From contig SAUG01000035.1 in the NCBI GenBank assembly GCA_011316305.1, positions 310,001-374,000 on the forward strand: 64,000 nt of DNA, in the 5' to 3' direction. Shown piece after piece: positions 56,117 through 64,000 of this stretch. Both the position numbers and the translations under genes were made by a program. The DNA is from Rusavskia elegans (lineage: Eukaryota; Ascomycota; Lecanoromycetes; Teloschistales; Teloschistaceae). Under the pieces are notes generated by a model that was not told where the DNA came from, did no database searches, and was given only the letters and a program-made list of their open reading frames with translations. Every line of letters starts with the position of its first letter. Within the stretch, counting starts at the first letter, position 1.

Positions 56117-59100
56117 CTAGTAGTAATAACTTTTTAGGCTATAAATAATCCACTTTTACCCTATTATTAAAACTTCTTTAAACCGGTTTTATCTACCTTT
56201 ATAAACGAGATTTTCTAAGCTCGAATATAAGTTCCTAAATAAAATATTCCCTTTATCTTTAGCTCGGCGCTAGTATAGAGCGAATAATAGTATATAATAA
56301 AAATATAGCCTTTCCTAAAGTTTATACGAACTAGAAATTCTATTATAGGACCCCTTTAAATAATTTGCTTACGGCCTAATTCGCTACTATCCCTACTATA
56401 GAGAAGGATATTCCTAGAAAAGGCGTTAGTTTCGGGGGTATCCTAGGTACTCCCGGAAATAACGATTCTTATAACGGCGATAATAAAGATAAGTCTAGTA
56501 GTAGGTATAACCGACCCTTTAGTTGTCCTCGTATAAACTATAGGAATAGCTATACCGGTTCCGATTATTATCGTTCCCGTCGTAGTAGCTCTAATCTAGG
56601 GCTACTAGGGCCTTCTAGTAGAGACTCTAATCCGCCGTTATATAGGTCTATTTCTCCTAATACCCCTAACGTCTCTATAGTCTTTATAGTATAGGATATC
56701 TATAATAAGAAGCCTCCTGACTTTAAGAATTATAAGTATAACTACTATATCGCCTATACCTGGTTCCGCTACTATAAATACTACTACTTATCTTATAATA
56801 TAACTTTTACGGATCCCGTTTTCTATAGTAGTTAATATTTTATTAACGATACTAAGCCGTAGTACGTTAAACAGGTCTCTAACCTAGATAAGAGCTCCTA
56901 GAAATACTTTAAAGAAGCCTTCCTAGAGCGATAGGATAAGCCGAACTTTATAAAGAATACTTTAGCTACTTAGTATAGATTAGCCTAGAATAAAAAACTT
57001 AGCGATATTAAAGATTACTATTCTACTTTTATTAAATTATATATAAATATTTAGAGTAAAATTAGTAAATATACTATCTTAAGGTATTTTATTAATTATC
57101 TAAAGCCTAATACCTAGATAGCTACCGAAAAATATCTCGCTCTATAATAATAAAGTAGATAACTAGTAAGTTTTATAAATATTATAAACGCTGTAATAAT
57201 ATTCGAAAAGGTTACTACTAAACGCTATAATAACCGGGGTACTATAGCTTCCTCGACGATCGAATAATCTAGTACCGCCGAAATTAACTCTATAGATACT
57301 AGTAGTCGAGGCGGCCGCGGCCGAGGCCGAAATAGTCGAGGAAAAGGAGGTAGACGAAGGGGATTAAATAGTACGAATAAATACTATAATAATAGGAAGC
57401 CTGGCTATTACGAAAAAGATTACTAGAGCGCTTATATTCCGGGATATATTCCCGCAGGATAGATCTTTTCCGAAAGGAAAGGCCTATCGGCAACGGCTAA
57501 TAACAGGTTATCGGAAAATAAATAGTGTTATACGTATCTAGGCGTATATATAACGCCGATAAAAAGCCTTTAATAGTAGAGGAATAGCTCGGTCTAGTTA
57601 AAGTAAGAATTAAGGAATTAGAAATAACTTTTAAAGGGACGCCGGAAAAGGCCTTAACTGCTTCCCGTAATATAATACTGTTACTTAAAGATATATAGAA
57701 TAGTAAATAACTCTTATATATAGGTCGAATACCGGGCCTTAATAGATAGATACGGTTTAATCTAAAAATTAGTAGGAATCGCCTTAAAGTTTTTACTAAT
57801 TTAGGTACTACTAACTACTTTATCGCTAGGCGTATTATTAACCTCCTAGAATTAGAATTTTAGTAGTTATTAGGTAGAGTACGGCTCGAATATAGTAAAA
57901 TTATAGATATTTTAGGAACGACGGAGCTTTTATAGTCTTATAGAACCTTTTTTACTACTACTCCTTATATAGTACTAGATATAAACTATAATCTGATTTT
58001 CAGGGAAGACTTCTAGAAGTAATACTACTTGGTACCTAACTATAATACCCTAGGAGTACGAATCTAGAAAGATAGAATTATATATCGGTTATATAGCGCC
58101 TCGAATATATATTATTTATAACTTTTTAAAAATACCCCGACCGAGTTTTCCGAGATTAATTTTAGAGGGTTTAAATAATTTATTAGGAAAGGCGTATAGG
58201 CCTGCCTATATATTATATAAAACGAATCTAACTTTCCGGAACGATTTAACCCGGTCTAGAAAATAATAGGCTATACGGGACTAGATAGAATTCTCGGCTT
58301 AAAATTTCTAGATCGTTTTTAAAATAACTTTCCGATAAAACTACTACCGGAAAGGCTATTAGATTATATAATTAAGACCGGCGATACTTAACCTATTAAT
58401 CGAGCTTATTATAGCTTATCTCCTAAGTAGAATAAGGAATAGAAGCGTTAGATTAAGTATTTTATCGAGCGAGGATTAATTTAACTAAATTAATCTCCTT
58501 AAAGCGCGCCCGTTCTTTTTACTAAAAAAAAAGACGGCAGCTAGTATATATATATCGACTACCGGGGCCTTAATAGTATAACTATAAAGAATAGATATCT
58601 ATTATCTAAAATTTAAGATTATCTAGATACTATCGGGATAGCGAAGTACTTTAGTAAAATTAATCTAATAAGCGGTTACTAGTAGATTAACGTTATTAAT
58701 AAAGATTATATAAAGACGGCTTTTAATACTAAAGCTAGTAAATATAAATTCTTAGTTATATAATTTAGGTTAACAAATATACCTAAAACGTTCTAAACTA
58801 TAATAAATAATATATTTAGACTGTTTCTCGACGATTTCGTAGTTATTTATCTCGATAATATTTTAATCTATTCGAAAAACGAAGAGGAGTACCTATAGTA
58901 TATTAAAGCTATTATAGAAGTACTTAAAAAAAACTAACTATTCGCGAAACCTTCGAAGTACCTATTTTTCTAGAAGTATATTAAATTCTATAGATATATT
59001 ATTAGTAATAGAGAAGTCCGTATAGATATAGCGAAAGTAAAAGCTATTAAGGACTAGCCGCCGCTATAAACGGTATATAATATATAGTCCTTTTTAGAAT

Positions 59101-62100
59101 TATATACCTATTACCGGAGATTTATAGAAGATTTCGCCCTAATATACAGGCCTCTCTATAAGTTAATCTAGAGTTTAAAAGGTAAAAAGTATAAACTAAT
59201 CCGAATAAATTTTTAAACTCGAAATATATACGAACTAATTAAAAACGTTATAATAAGCGATAAAGTACTTATTTAGCCCGATATAACTCTACCTTTTATT
59301 ATCGAGACGGATACCTTCGATTTTAGATAGAGCGCCGTTCTCTACTAGATTAATACCGATAGTATTAAGTAGCCTATTACTTTCGAAAGTAAGGTATTTA
59401 TATCTATAGAATATAACTATACTACCTATAAATAAGAGCTTTTTACTATTAAGGAATCTCTATAGCGATAGCGCTACTATATTAAAAACGGAATAACTAT
59501 AATTATTAGAACGGATTATATAGGTTTATAATACTTTAGGACTACTACTAAACTTTCTAGAAGGTTTATTTACTAGCTTATAGAGTTTAGAGAGTATAAA
59601 CTCGATATTAAATATAAGCCGGGTAGTAAGATAACGGTAGTAGATATACTAAACCGAAGAGGAAACTTTTAACTATTTACCGGTAAAGTTAATAATTATA
59701 CGATTTTATTTAATAACGCTATTAGAGTTTATACGGAGTCCGGAACCCTGCTTAACGATCCGGAAATAAAGGCTACCTTAAAAAAATATAAATATTATTT
59801 CCGAGTTAAAGATAATATAATATAGTACCGGGACTCGTTTTAGGATAGTTAAATACTATATATTCTAGTATAGGCTTATACGAACTTCCTAGACTATATC
59901 TATAAATAATATAGTTACTATTCGTACGAAATAATAATAGATATTATTTATATAAAATAGTAGTAGCCCGAGATAAAAAAAGATATTAAATATTATATTA
60001 AATACTATCCCGAATATTAGCTTACGACTATCTTTCGTAATATTAAATAGGATATAATATATCTCTCTAGTATTTAGAAAAATAGGTTAAATCCTTTTAA
60101 ACGCTAGGGATTCGATTTTATTAGTCCTTTACTAGAAACTGACTAGGGTAATAAATAGATTATAACTATAATTAACTACGCTACTAGATAGCCTATAGTT
60201 TAGTCGCTTCTAAATATAATAGTAGAAGTACTAGCCGAATTTATTATCTATCGGATCTACTATAATTACAGCTTTCTAAAAGAAATTATTACTAATCGAG
60301 ATATAAACTTTTAGGCTCTAGCTATAGATAAGATATACCGCCTACTAGGAGTTAAATATCGAGGTACGACGCCTTATTACCCTCGAATAAATAGCGCGGT
60401 TAAAAGGTTTAACGGAGTTCTCGGGAAAATACTTACTAAGTACTATATTAGGTAGCCGAAAAAGATTTAGAATCTTTATTTAGATTAGGCTCTATTTACT
60501 ACGCGTATTTATATATATATAACTACTAGATTTTTACCTTTCTATTTACTTTATAGTATTAATCCGACGCTACCGACTAATACTTCTAGCCCTTTTCCGG
60601 AAGAATATAATAAAAGAATCGATCCTATATCGTTCCTTTCGCGCGATCGAGCTAAAATATTTAAAGATATAATAGTACGAGTAAAAATAAATAAAAAGAT
60701 ATAGAACGCGAAAGTAAAAAGTAATACTTTTATTAAAAGGGATATAGTTTTAATTAGAATTAAGTAATTTTAAAAGTTTAAGGTTAACTAGTATAGTCTA
60801 TATAAAGTTATTTAAGCTAAAATCTTAAATATTTATATTCTAAAACCTTCTAGTAAATCTACTAATAAATACCTAATTAGTAGAGATTATATAAAGAAAT
60901 ACTTTATAAAAGAAAATATTATTATTAGATAGAAAATACCTCGTAGGCGTAGAAGATTAAAGAAAGTTACTATAGAGTAGCTTCCGCCAGGCGAAAAGCG
61001 TAAGCAAGGAAGATCTTATAAGCTAAAGCCAGCGGAGAACCTAGATAATAATTATTTACCTAAATTTAGACCTGTATCTAAAAATAATCTCCGTAAAGAA
61101 GACGACGATAAGGTATAAATTTCTAGGAAGGAAAGGAATTAGTTAGGTTCTTAGTTTTATTTATTATTTTATATATTCGTATATATTAAAATATAAGTTA
61201 ATTCTAGTTTAGATATAATATCTTTACCTTTTATTTATCTTAAAAAAAAGATATTTTCGTTAATTTCCTATAGAGTAAGGAGTAAATAAATATATAAATA
61301 ATCCTAAAACGATATTAAAAGCGAAACTTTTTACTAGCTTATAGAGTTATATTTAATAAAGATTTAATAGTAACTTTAAATACGGTCTTTTATTCTAAAA
61401 TACGTATAATATATATTTATTAAACCGGAAAAGCTTAAATTAAAAGTTCGGAAAATTAGACCTCCCCTATATCTTAGTATAAAGCTAAGATATAATAGGG
61501 CCGCTCTTTATAATATAATTATCGTATCTTAAATATAGCTACGCCGAAGTTTAAATAACTATCTACTACTTTTTAGTCTTAGTATATTTACCGTCTTCGA
61601 CGAGGCCGAAGTACCTATTTAGAACTAGAGCGATCCTCGTTAGTAAAGTCGAGGTCTTTATATTTATATTCTTTCTCGTTCTAGAGCTGATCTATTTAAT
61701 ATTAAACTACTATATACTATATCTTAAAAGTATATATATAGCAAGCTTTATAGCGAGCTGCGCGGGCGTTAATAGGAGCGGCCGGTAAAGGTAGTATATT
61801 CCCTAGGTCCGAAGGCGTAGAAGAGAGAAGAAATAATCTCTAAAAAGGCCCGGGGCCGAACTAAAATTCTAATTATATATAATCGGTATCTAATAAGAAT
61901 ATATAGCTAAATAAGTTCGTAGCCTTTAATACGTATAACGGAGATCTAACTAACGGATAACTACTAGCCTTTCCTCTTTTAACTATATTCGTTAATAAGG
62001 TCTCGGCTTAGATTATAGAAAGTTTATTCTTATATCTAAATCTATTAGAGTTATTAATAGTAGGCTAGGAAGATAAAGCCAGAGGACTAAAACCCCTATT

Positions 62101-63104
62101 ATTCTATAGAAAATCGGGCGGAAAAACGTTACGGTCTATAATTCGCTTCGATAATAATCGATACAGCTGCAGCAGAGTAGAAAGAAGCAGTATAGGATTA
62201 TCGCCTATACGGCTTCTAGTTCTTGTACCCGCTCGTTTTCTAGGAGATTATAGGATCTATATCTATAATAGAAATTCTATACCGACTATAGATTATAATC
62301 TATATAAAGATAAATACGGATATTTACTTTAACGGTACCTTTATAGATAGTTACTATATATACCTTCGAATTCCTATCGTATACTTACGTAGTATATAAA
62401 GGGATAGGTAATATCGCTAGTATAAAGACTATAAAACTTATTCGCTTAAGTCCTATATAGTTAGAATAAAATTAGTTATTCGAAAAGAAGTAGGTCGTAT
62501 ATACCTAAAGAATAACTTATTTATATAAAAATAGTATTAAACTCTTATAGATATATAATCTAGATAAATCGGCTAAGTTTACCGAAGTATCCTATATAAA
62601 TTTCGATATTTTAACGCCGGAAATTATTAGGAAGAGTAACGCTTCCTAAAATAAATTAACGGAACTACTAATATAAGTAATACTTCTATTAAATAGCCTA
62701 ACTTATAGTATTTATTACTATATAAAGATAGTAATTACTTCTATAAATAATAATTACTGCTTTATTAGCTTACCGTCTATTACTCTATAAAGATTTTATA
62801 ATAATTCTAACCGCCGCCGGGTTAGGTACGATATACTATAATAGTTATTATTACTATTATTAGAGCAGATAATCGATAATATTATTAAGAGAAAAAGCTC
62901 CGAGAGTTAAAAAATTCGAGGTTATAGTAGTTAATATCGAGCTCCCGCTAATATATTTATTTACTTCTATATAAATCGTATAAAAGTAACTTTATATTCC
63001 TCGCTTTACTTTATTCGCTATTACTAGTTATAATCTTATTTCTATTACTATTTAGCTTTAGAGAATATTTACTTCCCCCTATATCTTATTTAGGAAGGGA
63101 AGAG

Positions 63105-63319
63105 TATAGTAGTTAAAGTTCTAAATTACTTAAATAATTTAAGGGGTTATAGAATATATATCTGGATTATATAGTTATATACGAATTCGGATACTAACTA
63201 ATCCGGTCGTTAATCGTAAAAGCGGGTATAGAAGCGGGTATAGGCCTAGTATAGAGATACTTGTATATATAAATGTCTCATTCCTCTATAGTTATAAGAA
63301 ATCAGCTTGGAATTCTACA
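63105..63319 (+). repeat. 3' LTR of the nested element, 215 bp
   Basis: Begins TATAGTAGTTAAAG (altered TGTAGTGG...) and ends GGAATTCTACA. Here the right, outer end is the less mutated one. Confidence 0.92.
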
Positions 63320-63327
63320 ACGTTATA

Positions 63328-64000
63328 TATATTTAACTAATACTAAAATTATAAAATAGACTTCGAAGATAGATTTATATAACTTCTTTTCTTTAATATT
63401 TATTATCTAATAATAAATTATTACTAGAATAATATTATAGATAAACTTTTATAGACTATCGATATCTTTATTACTAATTATAATTTAGGAAGTATCTAAA
63501 AAAATATAAATAATAAATAAAAGAGAATAAAATATAATAGAACTTTATTTCGTTATTATACGATCTAGTAGTTTATTTCGACTATCTTTATAAATATAAA
63601 TTCGGTTTTTAATAATCTAGAAATAAATTTAGAATATAAACGATATAGCGATTCCTTTTTTTTTTTTTTTTTTTTTAGATATTTAACTAATAGATTCCTA
63701 TCTATTTTACTTTAATTTTTTATTATACGTTACGAACCGTTTAATATCTTTATATTCTATTAGTTAAAAGGATAGTTATAAAAAAAAAAGAGAAAAAAAA
63801 AGACCGTACGACTATAGTTATTAAATAGGACTTCTAATAAATTTAGTCTAAAATTAATATTATATAGAAAGATTCGTATAAAATAAAATCCTTTAAAATT
63901 TAAAATTTTAAGATTTTCTATTAAAATATTAAATTATAAAACTTAGAAGACCGTATTAAATAAAGCGGCGAAAGCTAGAAAGAAATATAAAAGAAACTAT
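63328..64000. repeat. AT-rich flank to the window edge
   Basis: CA/TG-depleted sequence with T- and A-runs (63657-63677, 63780-63802). No coding remnant, element end or target duplication is identifiable. Confidence 0.5.

Larger units (their letters stand above)
55902..63319 (+). mobile_element. RIP-ruined Ty3/gypsy retrotransposon nested in LTR C, 7418 bp
   Basis: LTRs of exactly 215 bp (55902-56116 and 63105-63319), TG...CA ends, and a 4 bp duplication ACGT at 55898-55901 and 63320-63323. A purine tract AGGAAGGGAAGAG precedes the 3' LTR. Plus-strand remnants in order: gag with an Arg/Gly-rich stretch (SRGGRGRGRNSRGKGGRRRG, 57300-57360), reverse transcriptase (KKDGS, YIDYRGLNSIT near 58550-58580; YLDNILIYSK near 58850-58880), RNase H (59290-59650) and integrase (DFISPL near 60115; NRDINF near 60295; PYYPRINSAVKRFNGVLGKI near 60375-60430). 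The 2 kb from about 61130 to the 3' LTR is not explained by gag-pol. All frames are broken. Confidence 0.92.

Noticed and set aside
57299..57493. Minus-strand ORF in the nested gypsy element
   Set aside because: It is the antisense of the Arg/Gly-rich gag stretch read on the plus strand.

Overview
The window looks like nuclear DNA of a filamentous ascomycete (Pezizomycotina). Genes carry short 43-166 nt GT-AG introns, and the recognisable products are fungal: Anp1 mannosyltransferase, Swa2-type auxilin, Gtr1, Urc4, a Ypq-type PQ-loop protein, a bestrophin-like channel and an Izh-type receptor. Roughly 45 % of the window is very AT-rich DNA in which CA and TG dinucleotides are almost gone while CG, CC and CT persist. 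That is the signature of repeat-induced point mutation (RIP, CpA to TpA). I cannot name the species.

Layout. 1-1531: anp1 on the minus strand, running off the left edge. 1905-6125: AT-rich block with a 3.4 kb hAT-like element (2104-5534), a SINE-like insertion inside it and a 160 bp hAT MITE. 6126-10030: gene island with an arrestin-like gene and a broken alkaline ceramidase gene. 10030-11690: second AT-rich block with another copy of the MITE and a large palindrome. 11700-14600: a decayed DUF6536 membrane-protein gene interrupted by a 418 bp miniature LTR element and followed by a Tc1/mariner-type MITE. 14600-34472: main gene island: a secreted-type ORF, tRNA-Ile(UAU), swa2, two unrecognised genes, urc4, gtr1, a PQ-loop transporter, a bestrophin-like gene with one in-frame stop, and a 5'-nucleotidase. 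34698-41759: a complete but RIP-ruined Ty3/gypsy chromodomain element with 172 bp LTRs and a GTTAC target duplication. 41765-48050: a small island with a PAQR/Izh receptor and a fungal multi-pass membrane protein. 48050-64000: retroelement graveyard with three 410 bp LTRs in a row (A-B-C) around two defective interiors, and a 7.4 kb gypsy element with 215 bp LTRs inserted four bases before the end of LTR C.

Genes close to the AT-rich blocks (ceramidase, DUF6536 and possibly the bestrophin gene) carry stop codons. Several of these are explained by C-to-T or G-to-A changes, which suggests RIP spreading from neighbouring repeats. In several elements the outermost tens of bases kept their CA/TG dinucleotides while the interiors lost them. 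Genes in the main island look like ordinary housekeeping functions (TORC1 signalling, vacuolar amino-acid transport, clathrin uncoating, pyrimidine catabolism) and do not form an obvious pathway or cluster.
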